Shown: in pieces, positions 1 through 8,814 of the stretch
Layout of the letters: each line of letters opens with the position of its first letter
How positions within the stretch are numbered: the first letter of the stretch is position 1
Assembly (NCBI GenBank): GCA_903642235.1
Contig: CAHJWL010000002.1
Span: forward strand, 124,001-188,000
Length of the DNA stretch: 64,000 nucleotides
Direction: 5' to 3'
DNA from: Acidobacteriaceae bacterium
GTDB lineage: Bacteria > Acidobacteriota > Terriglobia > Terriglobales > Acidobacteriaceae
Notes under the pieces: generated by a model
What the model was told of the DNA's origin: nothing
Databases searched by the model: none
The model's input: the letters and a program-made list of their open reading frames with translations, nothing else
Made by a program: the position numbers and the translations under genes

Positions 1-624
1 GCTCGCTATCCTCGTGAGGTCAGCACCCATCCCGAGTACAGGAACGCCCTGAATAAACTGCCCTGCCTTCCTTGGATCGTCATCAATGAATCCACAAACG
101 ATATAGCCGAGTAAAGGATTCTGCCGGATTTCAGATAACAAGGTGACACCAGCCTTGCCGGCTCCATAAATCGCGATCCTCTTGGGCACGGTGACAGGCC
201 GCAGAACAGATTTAGCCAGCAGGCGTGCTACAAGGCGCGCGGCAGCGGTCATCATGCTGCAAAGGAGGAGATCCAACACATAGATGGATCTTGGAAAGCC
301 CGCAGGTGCAAGGAAGACTATAAACAGTAGAGCCAGGATGGATCCTAGAATGTTCCCGATCGCCAACCGGACAATGTCAGGAACTGAAACGTAACGCCAG
401 CCACCCCGATCAAGTGCCAGCAGATGAAAGACGACGCCTTTCACAAGGACCCACACTGGAACAGAAAAGAGCAAGTAGACCAAATATCGTGAAGGCAGGT
501 TGAAGTCAAAGCGAAGCAGGAATGCCATCACTCCTGCCATTGCGAACAAAAGGCACTGGGAGACGCAGATTGTTCCACGCCGTAGTAAGTAGCTTTGCGT
601 TTTAGAGAGCTTTAGCCAAGGCAT
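1..624 (-). CDS. CapD/FlaA1-type NDP-sugar dehydratase/epimerase, N-terminal part (cut by window edge)
   Basis: The minus strand is open from an ATG at 622-624 to the window edge, giving 208 residues that begin MPWLKLSKTQ. Residues 1-130 form hydrophobic segments (about four membrane helices), as in WbpM/PglF/CapD proteins. They are followed by KRIAIYGAGKAGVTLL, a GxGxxG nucleotide-binding motif, and an FIDDDP turn typical of the CoA-binding-like domain. In these families the missing C-terminal part is a 4,6-dehydratase acting on UDP-GlcNAc at the inner membrane. The start overlaps the 3' end of the aminotransferase gene by 23 nt, suggesting translational coupling. Family assignment is firm; the exact sugar is unknown because the catalytic domain lies outside the window. 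Confidence 0.85.
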   Translation of the reverse strand, partial: MPWLKLSKTQSYLLRRGTICVSQCLLFAMAGVMAFLLRFDFNLPSRYLVYLLFSVPVWVLVKGVVFHLLALDRGGWRYVSVPDIVRLAIGNILGSILALLFIVFLAPAGFPRSIYVLDLLLCSMMTAAARLVARLLAKSVLRPVTVPKRIAIYGAGKAGVTLLSEIRQNPLLGYIVCGFIDDDPRKAGQFIQGVPVLGMGADLTRIAS

Positions 625-1816
625 ATTGTCTGTGCTCCAGGTGAGATTCTTGCCCCACTGTCGTCATTGTTAAGCTTGAGAGTTTGGGGACACCTGCCGC
701 TTCTCGAATAACGTTCGCAACGTAGGTGTGTGCTTCAGGGGTGAGACTGCTCGAGCTAGGCAGGCAGATTCCTTCGGCAAATAAGCTTTCGCCAACGGCG
801 CCCCCATACCGTGAGCAACCCTGAAACAACTTCTGCAGGTGCATTGGCTTCCAGACAGGCCGCGACTCTATGCCGGCACGGTCAAGAATGCGTATGAGCT
901 CATCCCGTGTGTGGCCAAAGATACGTTCATCAATAAGGAAGCAACTCAGCCAGTTTGTATGCAGGCCATGATCAGCCTGGGGCATGAAAGAGATTCCAGA
1001 GATATCGTGGAACGCCTCGCGGTATGCAAATGCCACAGCACGGCGCTGCTTAACTCGTAGAGGAAGAACCTCAAGCTGCCCGCGCCCTACACCCGCAAGG
1101 AGATTACTCATTCGGTAGTTGTAGCCCAGTTCCGCATGATCGTAAGCAACGCCTGGACAGCGCGCTTGTGTGGACCAGAAGCGGGCTTTATCGACCCAAT
1201 CCTTGTTGGCCGACACCAACATGCCGCCTCCCGTGGTCGTGATGATCTTGTTTCCATTGAACGAGAAGATACCGATGTCGCCCCAGGTTCCTGCAGAGCC
1301 CCCTCGATAAGTTCCGCCGAGCGCTTCCGCTGCATCCTCCAATAAAGGAATGTTGTATCTGCGGCAGATCTCCTGCAATGGCTGATGGTCCGCGCACTGT
1401 CCAAACAGATCAACCACAATGACTGCGCGTGGCAGACGATTCACAGAGGCGCGCTCGCGGAGGGCATCCGCAAGCAGGTCAGGATCCATGTTCCAGGTTT
1501 TACGATCCGAATCTATAAAGACAGGTTCAGCACCGAGATACCGGATGGGATTGGCCGTTGCGACAAAGGTTAGGTCTTGGCAGAAGACCTCGTCTCCCGG
1601 CTGAACACCGAACAGCCGTAAAGCTAAGTGGATCGCTGCAGTGCCACTACTTAGTGCCACAGCAGGCAAACCCACAAAGGCCTCAAACTCTGCTTCGAAG
1701 GCAGAGATATTTGGGCCGACGGTGGAAAGCCAATTCGACGCAAATGCTTCCTGCACATACCGGATTTCGGAACCAGCCATATGAGGAACCGAGAGCAGAA
1801 TGCGGTGTCTGGTCAT
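602..1816 (-). CDS. DegT/DnrJ/EryC1/StrS-family PLP sugar aminotransferase (PglE-like)
   Basis: About 404 residues, the usual length for the family. Visible landmarks are ALSSGTAAIHLAL near residue 55 (phosphate-binding region), DAAEALGG near 161 (the Asp that contacts the pyridine nitrogen) and SFNGNKIITTTGGGM, with Lys190 as the likely Schiff-base lysine. Such enzymes transfer an amino group to a 4-keto (or 3-keto) nucleotide sugar. Beside a CapD/PglF-type gene, the likely substrate is a UDP-4-keto-6-deoxy-HexNAc, as in bacillosamine synthesis; this is inferred from context. Its 3' end overlaps the CapD-like start. The start is uncertain: an in-frame GTG lies 15 nt upstream at 1831, and neither site has a clear ribosome-binding site. 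Confidence 0.9.
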   Translation of the reverse strand: MTRHRILLSVPHMAGSEIRYVQEAFASNWLSTVGPNISAFEAEFEAFVGLPAVALSSGTAAIHLALRLFGVQPGDEVFCQDLTFVATANPIRYLGAEPVFIDSDRKTWNMDPDLLADALRERASVNRLPRAVIVVDLFGQCADHQPLQEICRRYNIPLLEDAAEALGGTYRGGSAGTWGDIGIFSFNGNKIITTTGGGMLVSANKDWVDKARFWSTQARCPGVAYDHAELGYNYRMSNLLAGVGRGQLEVLPLRVKQRRAVAFAYREAFHDISGISFMPQADHGLHTNWLSCFLIDERIFGHTRDELIRILDRAGIESRPVWKPMHLQKLFQGCSRYGGAVGESLFAEGICLPSSSSLTPEAHTYVANVIREAAGVPKLSSLTMTTVGQESHLEHRQYALAKAL

Positions 1817-1953
1817 TGAGGGGTCGTCCACTTGGCGGTGAAGTGCGGGAGATTCATCTTTACTGCTGTTGTTTCAAGACCAGGTCGAAGCCCGATCCCT
1901 TGAACTTACGGCTTCTGATTACCGAGACCGGCTGTGTCGCCTGGTCACTCCGT

Positions 1954-3171
1954 TTATGCACTGATCAGGCGTTGCGAGCCCTTCGAGTTTCTTGCGCGCC
2001 GCAGTTCGAGTGCCTCTTCATACAAGGCCTCATGCATGTGGAGGATGCCTCTGAGATCGTAGGCTTTGCTCTGTATGCGTCCGTTCTGGCCCATGGCCAT
2101 TGCTGCAGCTCCGTCCTCAATTACGATTCTCATGGCATCTGCTAACTGATCGATGGCACCCACATCCACAAGCAAGCCAGCGTTCCGCTCAAGTAACTCC
2201 GCGGTTCCCCTGATGCGGGAGCCAATAACAGGAATCCCCATTGTCAGTGCTTCCATCACGCACCGAGGCAGCCCCTCCTGACTCGATGGAAGTACCAGAG
2301 CTCGAGCGGCCTTCATCAAAACGGGGACATCGTGGCGGATACCCAGGAAGTGGACGCGATCCCCGATCCCTAAGCCTGTGGCTAATCGCCTCATCGACTC
2401 CAGAAGTGGGCCACCTCCCGCACAGACCAGTCGAGCTTTCGGGTCAGCAAGCCTCTGAAATGCTCGGAGAGCATCCGCGTGGTGCTTGCGCTTCGTAAAT
2501 TCCGCAACCATGAGTAACACCGGCGTATTTACAGAAAGGTTCAGCTCTTCTCTTAGCCCTTGCACCTCGACTTCAGACACCGAGGAACTTGAGTAGCGCG
2601 ATCGATCAACACCAATTCCAGGCATGAATCGCAGGCGATCTGACTCGACAAGATGTTTCTGCTCTGCGGCTTTCAGATCCTCCCGGTTCATGACTACGAG
2701 AAAGTCTGTCCAGTTTGCAGCTCTTTGTTCCAGGAAACCAAAGAGCGTGTTGCGGACAATTCCTCCCACGGGATGAAAATGAAAGCCATGAGCTGTATAG
2801 ATGACTTGAAGGTTGTTCTTTTGACGAACGGGTTCAAGAGCAAAGCGGGTTACAAAAGCGGCTACAGGAGTGTGAACGTGAACGATATCGTAGTCCTCTT
2901 GGATCGCGATCCTTCGTAAGTCACGAGTCATCATCATGTTGCTCGCAAGTATAGGATTACGGCTCCACTGAGTATTCCAGACCCGATTGAAAACAGCCTG
3001 TGAGATTGCATCACTCGCCACACCATTGGCCATTGCATCCACGCGCCAGCCTTTCTCGCGAAAATGCTGTGCGATAGGAAGCAGAAATGCACGGAGTGTA
3101 GCAGCTATCGTAGTTACAAACAGCATGCGCGGTTGTAGACCCTCGCCTTTACTCTTTTCGTGTATATCCAT
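1954..3171 (-). CDS. GT4-family glycosyltransferase (PglA-like)
   Basis: A 405-residue GT-B glycosyltransferase. The N-terminal half has TTIAATLRAFLLPIAQHF and HVHTPVAAFV, typical of GT4 acceptor-domain loops. The C-terminal half has the donor-site signature EGLPRCVMEALTMG, with the E-x7-E pair. Similar proteins (PglA, WbpH-like) add a HexNAc to an undecaprenyl-diphosphate-linked sugar on the cytoplasmic face. The gene lies between the PglC-like transferase and the PglE-like aminotransferase, all on the minus strand, so it probably adds the second sugar. No membrane segment is obvious. Donor and acceptor sugars cannot be determined from sequence. Confidence 0.88.
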   Translation of the reverse strand: MDIHEKSKGEGLQPRMLFVTTIAATLRAFLLPIAQHFREKGWRVDAMANGVASDAISQAVFNRVWNTQWSRNPILASNMMMTRDLRRIAIQEDYDIVHVHTPVAAFVTRFALEPVRQKNNLQVIYTAHGFHFHPVGGIVRNTLFGFLEQRAANWTDFLVVMNREDLKAAEQKHLVESDRLRFMPGIGVDRSRYSSSSVSEVEVQGLREELNLSVNTPVLLMVAEFTKRKHHADALRAFQRLADPKARLVCAGGGPLLESMRRLATGLGIGDRVHFLGIRHDVPVLMKAARALVLPSSQEGLPRCVMEALTMGIPVIGSRIRGTAELLERNAGLLVDVGAIDQLADAMRIVIEDGAAAMAMGQNGRIQSKAYDLRGILHMHEALYEEALELRRARNSKGSQRLISA

Positions 3172-3276
3172 GTTCTACCCTGCAAAGTGCGAAGTCACAG
3201 CAAGATCCGCTAACCCGCTGTGTCTGATGAGTTATGAGGAGGAGGAGCAAATGTTCCCTTGAGCCTTACTTCTTTA

Positions 3277-3924
3277 TTAAATCTGCTCTCTTAAGTCAGG
3301 CTCTACCCTTTGAGACTGCTGTTGGGATCGACGCTGCTCGTGAAGAGGCGGGTATGACATGAGGTCTGTACCCTTACCCGTAAACACCAATTTGATTGTG
3401 GCAAGCAGGATATGCAGATCCACTCGCCACGATAGCCTGTCCACGTACCACACATCCATCTTCAGCCGCTCATCGAAGTTCAGGCTGTTTCGGCCATGAA
3501 TCTGTGCCCATCCTGTGAGACCTGGCTTAATCGAGTGCCGGCGCTGCTCCTCGCGTGTGTAGTACGGGAGGTATTCCTTGAGCAAAGGCCTGGGGCCCAC
3601 GATGCTAAGTTCGCCACGCACTATGTTCCAGAGCTGGGGCAGCTCGTCGAGACTTGTGCGCCTCAACCATGCTCCAAGTGGCACCATGCGTTGTCGTTCG
3701 TCAAGCAGCCTGCCTTGCCCGTCCCTAGAATCTGTCATCGTCCTAAACTTGAGGCATGTAAAGAGACGGCCATGAAGGCCCGGCCGATCCTGTCTGAATA
3801 AAATAGGTCGTCCCATAATCACTCGAATGAGAAGACAAATCACAGCGATTACAGGTAAAGACACAATCATTGCTGCTACTCCGAGGAAGCGGTCTACAGC
3901 ACTCTTTACCCAGTTTCGATACAT
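3277..3924 (-). CDS. Undecaprenyl-phosphate sugar phosphotransferase (PglC/WcaJ C-terminal type)
   Basis: A 215-residue monotopic phosphoglycosyltransferase of the short PglC size, without the long polytopic N-terminus of WbaP or WcaJ. It has an N-terminal hydrophobic re-entrant helix (about residues 8-35), a KFRTM motif, TSLDELPQLWN with the Asp-Glu catalytic dyad, LSIVGPRP, and GLTGWAQIHGRN. The enzyme moves a sugar-1-phosphate from a UDP sugar onto undecaprenyl phosphate, starting glycan assembly. It is first in the minus-strand set GT4-aminotransferase-CapD, which mirrors the Pgl pathway order of reactions. No oligosaccharyltransferase, flippase or polymerase is visible here, so protein glycosylation and exopolysaccharide both remain possible. 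Confidence 0.92.
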   Translation of the reverse strand: MYRNWVKSAVDRFLGVAAMIVSLPVIAVICLLIRVIMGRPILFRQDRPGLHGRLFTCLKFRTMTDSRDGQGRLLDERQRMVPLGAWLRRTSLDELPQLWNIVRGELSIVGPRPLLKEYLPYYTREEQRRHSIKPGLTGWAQIHGRNSLNFDERLKMDVWYVDRLSWRVDLHILLATIKLVFTGKGTDLMSYPPLHEQRRSQQQSQRVEPDLREQI

Positions 3925-4558
3925 AGCGCGCTCATCTTTGCGAAATCTTCGTAAAACGTCACCTGGTTAGAGGCGGATACCTACTGAGTGTTACAGGGAG
4001 GGAGTCATTCGCTGTGAGATGGTGCCCGAACACCTGAGGCGACGAGAGCGTGTAGGCAGGTCTCCAATTACGAACTGGACAAGAGGTGCATTCAAAGCGA
4101 TCTCTGAACGAGAGAGCTTTCCGACGTTCACTTGTCAAATCACAAAGGCAGCAATTGACAGAGCTTCGCCCTCCCAAACGCCGATGATATCTGGCGTAAG
4201 CCATTGTCTTGCAATTACTTATGTATAACTCCGACTTCAGGTAGATACTTACGCCTGCTGAATACCGTGAAGCCTTCCTTACCTTCAGCCGTTTGCCACA
4301 GTAGCCTGAAGGCGTCGTATCTCAGTTCCAGCAACCTAGCGCTCTTGCTACTTCAAGCGATGAGTCTGTGAAGCCGTACTGCTACCGAATTGAAGCTAGC
4401 TAACGTTCTCCAGTTCGTCTGTATGCTGGCTTACAGAAGTAGCTTGAGCTTCGTGTGGTATAGTTCGCTCCTCCCCATAATCATCTGTTCTGGTTGACGC
4501 TCCTAGCGAGAACCGCTGGTCGGCGTGCACTCTAGATAGTGGCGGAGGAACTTAGGTA
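3925..4558. other. Divergent intergenic region of about 630 bp
   Basis: No convincing gene is seen between the PglC-like gene (minus) and the Crp-like gene (plus). Short open frames on both strands lack ribosome-binding sites and family features. The stretch must hold promoters for both directions. One 7-bp inverted repeat, CCTTCAG at 4282-4288 with CTGAAGG at 4306-4312, could form a hairpin or an operator. Confidence 0.5.
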
Positions 4559-5344
4559 ATGAATACGTTGGGTATTGAAGGAATTACAGGTAACACGCTT
4601 CTAGATACGTTGTCCCTGATGCAACGGTCAAAGTTGTTTCCGATTGAAGTTTCCTTGTCGGTTGGCCAAGTTCTTTCTGAAGCTCAGGAACCAGTTCGCT
4701 GGGCCTACTTCCCGAAAACCTGTGTGGTGTCTTGCCTCTATACAACACGGGACGGCACCACAGCTGAGACAGCATTAATCGCTAACGACGGGATGCTTGG
4801 CGTAGCATTATTCCTCGCCGATGGGATGAGTTCGGTTCGTGCTGTTGTTCAAGTCGCCGGGACGGCTTGGCGTGTCTCCCCCCGTTCACTGCAGGCGCAG
4901 TTTGTCCAGGCCGACGCGTTGCAGCACGTGCTGTTGCGGTATACCTTTGCTCTGCTCACACAAGTGTCTCAGACGGCTATATGCAACCGCCTGCATCCAC
5001 TCGAGCAGCGGCTGTGCAGATGGCTACTTCTGTGTCATGACGGCGTGAATCATGATGAATTCCTTCTTACTCAGGAGCTTATCGCCAATATGTTAGGTGG
5101 GCGTCGCGAGAGTGTCACTGTTGCAGCCGGACACCTGCAGGACATGGGCGCGATTCGTTATTCTCGTGGACGCATTCGGATTCTGAACCGACAACTCTTG
5201 GAGCAACTTGCATGTGAATGCTACAAGGTTGTGAAAAGTCGTCGTGAAAACCTCATCCGCGGTCCGAAGCGCGTCAATTTACCGTACCAACCGACGCTAA
5301 GCGAGCAAGCATTCGCCTTAGTTGATCGAAATCGTCAGGTCTGA
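4559..5344 (+). CDS. Crp/Fnr-family transcriptional regulator
   Basis: A 261-residue protein with an N-terminal cyclic-nucleotide-binding-like beta roll (about 25-140) and a C-terminal winged helix-turn-helix (about 160-235). The recognition region is LTQELIANMLGGRRESVTVA followed by LQDMGAIRYSRGRIRI. The N-terminus lacks the cysteine cluster of FNR, so an oxygen-sensing Fe-S centre is unlikely; the ligand is unknown. A GGAGG lies 10 nt before the ATG. The last 71 nt overlap the 3' end of the convergent receiver gene. Its position between the Pgl-like genes and the UpxY-like antiterminator suggests control of surface-glycan genes, which is inference. Confidence 0.9.
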   Translation: MNTLGIEGITGNTLLDTLSLMQRSKLFPIEVSLSVGQVLSEAQEPVRWAYFPKTCVVSCLYTTRDGTTAETALIANDGMLGVALFLADGMSSVRAVVQVAGTAWRVSPRSLQAQFVQADALQHVLLRYTFALLTQVSQTAICNRLHPLEQRLCRWLLLCHDGVNHDEFLLTQELIANMLGGRRESVTVAAGHLQDMGAIRYSRGRIRILNRQLLEQLACECYKVVKSRRENLIRGPKRVNLPYQPTLSEQAFALVDRNRQV

Positions 5345-5669
5345 CGAGATAGGTTGTGTCGCACACTTTAACTTCTAGTCCTTCCGGAAGCGTTTCTGTG
5401 CATGAGACAACCATGGGAAGGTTACCTCCAAGTTCTGCAGCATCCCGGATACGATCGGCTACAGAAACGAGCTGATCAGTAGCTAGACCTAAGCAGATCA
5501 GGACCACGTCTGGAGTTTCGAGGCGTGCTCGCATGATTGCCGCCTGCTCATCCTCGGCCAGGACCACGGAGAAGCCGCTCTTAATCAAGAGCGACCTGAT
5601 CAGAGTGGCAGTTTCTCGCACATCCTCAAGCACGAGCACTAAACCACGGTGTTGGTGATTTACGGTCAT
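5274..5669 (-). CDS. Degenerate response-regulator receiver protein
   Basis: A stand-alone 131-residue receiver-like fold with no output domain. LVLVLEDVRETATLIRSLL matches beta1-alpha1, including an acidic Glu-Asp pair. Where the phospho-acceptor Asp should end beta3, the sequence reads VVLICLGL, with Cys in its place. The conserved Thr is Ser (MVVSCTE), and the conserved Lys before Pro is Arg (YLVRPDD). Such pseudo-receivers usually work by protein contact, not phosphorylation. The gene runs head-on into the Crp-like gene, their ends overlapping by 71 nt, so the two could affect each other through antisense transcripts. The function is unknown; confidence is in the fold, not the role. Confidence 0.78.
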   Translation of the reverse strand: MTVNHQHRGLVLVLEDVRETATLIRSLLIKSGFSVVLAEDEQAAIMRARLETPDVVLICLGLATDQLVSVADRIRDAAELGGNLPMVVSCTETLPEGLEVKVCDTTYLVRPDDFDQLRRMLARLASVGTVN

Positions 5670-5895
5670 GAGCTACTCACGAAGTTGCCACGAGGGGCCG
5701 CGATCATCCGTGCGTTCCATTACATTCGTGACACATTAAGCTTGATCGCAACCCTCGTCTTATGTCATACACCGCACAGATGGATCTCGTCTGCACTCAC
5801 TATTCTGTTGTCACTAGTGGGCAGGCAGAGAGTTAGTTGAAGAATCGGCTGCAGATTACCCGCTTGATCTGCGGGAAGCACCGGAGGGCAAGGGG

Positions 5896-6471
5896 ATGAA
5901 GGCTGACAACGTGGATATAGGGGAGCGCTGGTACATCGCATACACCCTTGCAAGGCATGAGAAATCGATTGCACACAGGTTGAGTCTCGAAAACATGCAT
6001 TGCTATGTCCCGCTCTATTCCGAAACACGTATGTGGCGACAGCGCAGAGTAGAAGTCTCACTTCCCCTCTTCCCTTGTTACGTCTTCGTTCGAATGCGCT
6101 TCGAAGCCCGACTACGCTTGCTTTCTGTGCCTGGGGTAGTCCGACTTCTGACGGCAAGTGGTTCAGCGATCATCTTTCCGGATGAAGAAATGGACGCCTT
6201 AAGATCTCTTCTCACAAAATGGAAGGCAACACCGTGTCCATTCCACAGTTCCGGCAGGAGAGTACGTTTAAAATCTGGGCCGTTTGCGGGTCTGGAAGGT
6301 ACCATTCTGCAACGTAATGGAAAGCGGAAGCTTATCGTAACTTTGGACCTTATTGCTAGTGCCATGCTGCTCGATGTTGATACAGAGGATACTGTGTTGT
6401 GTCACGAGGCCGCTTCTTCTTCCCAGGGAAGGCGGGGAGCTTTAGTCGCAGACCGCCTAGGCTTGGCTTGA
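5896..6471 (+). CDS. UpxY/RfaH-type NusG paralogue (transcription antiterminator)
   Basis: A 191-residue NusG-like protein. The NGN domain begins with RWYIAYTLARHEKSIAHRL and contains PLFPCYVFVRM, the standard NusG core. A KOW domain follows (RVRLKSGPFAGLEGTILQRN, about residues 118-140). Specialised paralogues of this type (RfaH, UpxY, LoaP) ride with RNA polymerase and suppress termination in long polysaccharide operons, usually acting on the operon they sit in. The start is supported by GGAGGG 7-8 nt before the ATG. The next gene starts 673 nt downstream, an unusually long leader that could carry a recruitment or pause site. Housekeeping NusG is unlikely, since it would sit beside secE and rplK. 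Confidence 0.9.
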   Translation: MKADNVDIGERWYIAYTLARHEKSIAHRLSLENMHCYVPLYSETRMWRQRRVEVSLPLFPCYVFVRMRFEARLRLLSVPGVVRLLTASGSAIIFPDEEMDALRSLLTKWKATPCPFHSSGRRVRLKSGPFAGLEGTILQRNGKRKLIVTLDLIASAMLLDVDTEDTVLCHEAASSSQGRRGALVADRLGLA

Positions 6472-7144
6472 GTGAAACAGCGCCATAACGAAGCGAAGTC
6501 GAAGCAGAGAGCTTTGAAGGATGCGGGCGACAGACCCGGCAGCAGATGTTCCGGCGGACCATGAGGGATAGCGTCCAGCCGTCAGGCAATCAGGCATGGC
6601 TTCCATGCGGGATGTGTTCTATTTAGCGTCGGATGCGAGACACCCCCAAAGCCCTTCGTCCAACTCCGAGCGGCTCCGGTGAGAGCTTTTACACTTGGCA
6701 GGTACAGGGTCCTTGTCTCTACGCAGTCCCGGTCTAAGCCCACGTCAGAACCGTCTTCATCGTCTTTCTCATGGAACAACCTGCTCACATCTGGGCAAGA
6801 ACTTCCAGGTACACAGACTTTTCCTGGAGTTTGACCTGGGCCTGCCCGCCCGAGACCAGTTTGTTTGAGCGAGATGCCTTTCCGTGTTCGATTTGGTACA
6901 CAACTTGCACGTCTCATAGTTGTTGGGGACCTTTGGGCACTTGGGCGCTGCTTTTACGCGGCGGCTACACTTCGCGTGCTGGTTGTCACCTCTTACGTAT
7001 CTCTGAGCTGTGATCTCTGGCTGCTCACTCACTCCAACTCTTCACGTACACCGGTCAACGGCGCTTTGCGATCGAGGGACTAAGAGTCTCGTTCTGCTCG
7101 AAGGTGCGTAGCAAAACGATTCGCGACGCTACTCAGGAGGAATT
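6472..7144 (+). other. Long untranslated stretch between antiterminator and beta-helix genes
   Basis: 673 bp with no open frame that looks like a protein. It contains a short hairpin (GCATGG/CCATGC near 6593-6607) and ends in a strong ribosome-binding site. No known riboswitch class and no exact copy of the enterobacterial ops element (GGCGGTAGC) was recognised. It may be a 5' leader on which the upstream NusG paralogue acts; this is inference. Confidence 0.45.
7135..7140 (+). promoter_or_regulatory. Ribosome-binding site selecting a GTG start
   Basis: AGGAGG lies 4 nt before the GTG at 7145. It is the best Shine-Dalgarno match near this gene and fixes the start of the beta-helix protein at a GTG rather than at the internal ATG 39 nt further on. 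Confidence 0.7.
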
Positions 7145-8704
7145 GTGCAGGTCACTCGAGGCCAGATTTTTCCACGCTTCTCAATGCTGTCGGGAGTGCT
7201 AATCACCTATGCGGTGCTAACCCTTTCAGTGCTATGCAATCTATCCAAAGCCCAGACCAGAGTTTCTGCTATCGCTCGGAACACGTTGGGAACCGCGGGT
7301 TTGCTCCCAATGTCTCTGGCTTCAGGTCAAGCTCGCAGCTCAACAGCTGAAGCCACTCTGAATCTCAACTACTACGTTGCCCCGAACGGAAGCGACTCGA
7401 ATCCTGGCAACTTGTCTGCGCCTTGGCTAAGCATTCAACATGCGATGGATAGCGCCACCCCAGGCTCGGTCGTTAGTGTACGAGCGGGAACGTACCATGA
7501 GAGGCTTTCCCTGAACGTTTCGGGGACGCCGACAAACTACATCACATTTCAGCCATATGGCTTTTACGTTCCACCCGGCGGCTGCGGTGGGTACACGGGC
7601 GTCGCCTGCGGTGGTGACCAGGTGATCCTGGATTACGGCTATTTAGGAACTGTAAGAGATGGAGTGCCGCTCGTGAAAGTAAGCGGGCATAGCTTTGCAA
7701 GAATTCAAGGTTTTACGTTTCAACATCTCACGTGTGATGGCGCTATGCAGCAGGGGATCCGTGTGGATTCAAACAGCTCTTACATCGAAGTGAAGCAAAA
7801 TCGGTTTTTGAGCAATAAGAATGTTTACCCGTTCTTTGATGGATCGGCCGCACTTCTCTTTTTTCGAATCTGGCGTTCCAGCCATGTCACAGTCACTGGT
7901 AATGAGTTCGGAGATATTAACACTGTGATGAGCGAAGTTGTAACAGTGAACGACGGAGCGACAGACACAGTTATTGAAGATAACTACGTCCACGATACGG
8001 ATGGAATCGCGATCTCTTCCTGGAGTGGAGCAAATAACTTCGCCTTCATTCACAATAAAGCCGAGTACATCGGTGTTCGTCGCGACGGCACAATCTGGTA
8101 CAACAATCCAGCCGTAGCATTCTATGATAACGGAGGGTTTTCCGGGCTAATTGAAAGAAATATGGTCTCTCACACGGGTGTTGGGTATGAAGCTTTAGCA
8201 GAGCCTGGACAGCCAGATACCCGAGACATTATTCTCCGCGACAACATCGCTGAACATTGTGTGAGCGCAGGAATCGTCATAGGCACCTGGTACAGCGCTA
8301 GCAGTGGATCCTCTATTTACAACATCAGTGTGTATAACAACACGTTTTTCAACAACACCGTTGGTGTGGAGATCCTTCCGATGACATCAGCTACAGTGAC
8401 TTGGGAGAATAATATCTTCGCCAACAACAGAGTCAATTACTACAACCCTTTGGGCTGGGACCCAGGAAGGACTGGTTACAACCTGTACTATGGCTCGAAC
8501 GTCGGGCCCGGAGTGAATAACGTGACCAGTGATCCTCTTTTCTCGGATGCAGAGGCGGGAGACTTCAGCCTTCAAGGGGCTTCTCCGGCGATAGGCGCGG
8601 GTGATCCCCAAACTCCGGGGAGCCTTATGGGATTGCTAGACTACGTCGGGAACCCGCGAACTCATACTGGTAGGATCGATGTCGGTGCCTATAGTGTGAA
8701 GTAA
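7145..8704 (+). CDS. Secreted right-handed parallel beta-helix protein (DUF1565-like)
   Basis: A 519-residue protein with an N-terminal signal peptide (hydrophobic stretch 14-33, likely cleavage after the Ser-Lys-Ala near 36). Residues 77-130 carry the start of a DUF1565/choice-of-anchor type helix: NYYVAPNGSDSNPGNLSAPW, then VVSVRAGTYHERL. The rest is an Asn-rich ladder of short beta rungs (for example IEDNYVHDTDGIAISSW and YNNTFFNNTVGVEI), the pattern of pectate-lyase-like and alginate-epimerase-like folds. Catalytic residues cannot be assigned. Its position after a UpxY-type antiterminator suggests it binds, cuts or epimerises an exported polysaccharide. No anchor is seen at the C-terminus, which ends IDVGAYSVK. 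Confidence 0.85.
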   Translation: MQVTRGQIFPRFSMLSGVLITYAVLTLSVLCNLSKAQTRVSAIARNTLGTAGLLPMSLASGQARSSTAEATLNLNYYVAPNGSDSNPGNLSAPWLSIQHAMDSATPGSVVSVRAGTYHERLSLNVSGTPTNYITFQPYGFYVPPGGCGGYTGVACGGDQVILDYGYLGTVRDGVPLVKVSGHSFARIQGFTFQHLTCDGAMQQGIRVDSNSSYIEVKQNRFLSNKNVYPFFDGSAALLFFRIWRSSHVTVTGNEFGDINTVMSEVVTVNDGATDTVIEDNYVHDTDGIAISSWSGANNFAFIHNKAEYIGVRRDGTIWYNNPAVAFYDNGGFSGLIERNMVSHTGVGYEALAEPGQPDTRDIILRDNIAEHCVSAGIVIGTWYSASSGSSIYNISVYNNTFFNNTVGVEILPMTSATVTWENNIFANNRVNYYNPLGWDPGRTGYNLYYGSNVGPGVNNVTSDPLFSDAEAGDFSLQGASPAIGAGDPQTPGSLMGLLDYVGNPRTHTGRIDVGAYSVK

Positions 8705-8814
8705 TTTCGAGGCAGCTGTCCCCCGAAGAAACATGTGCGTCGCTTCATAAGTCAGGGACTTACTCCGGCGTCTTACCCTTCAGAGATGTCTTCGCCGTTT
8801 GCGGATGGAGGAGA

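Noticed and set aside
3236-3260. GAGGAGGAGGAG followed by an ATG on the plus strand
   Set aside because: It looks like an excellent ribosome-binding site, but the ATG is followed by a stop after three codons. The region lies between two minus-strand genes.
3959-4204. Minus-strand open frame with several cysteines upstream of the PglC-like gene
   Set aside because: The Cys spacing does not fit a zinc ribbon or ferredoxin, there is no ribosome-binding site, and no family resemblance is seen.
6865-7083. Plus-strand frame with a hydrophobic stretch before the beta-helix gene
   Set aside because: It vaguely resembles a membrane N-terminus of sugar transferases, but no conserved motif follows and it stops at once. 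It is treated as part of the leader.
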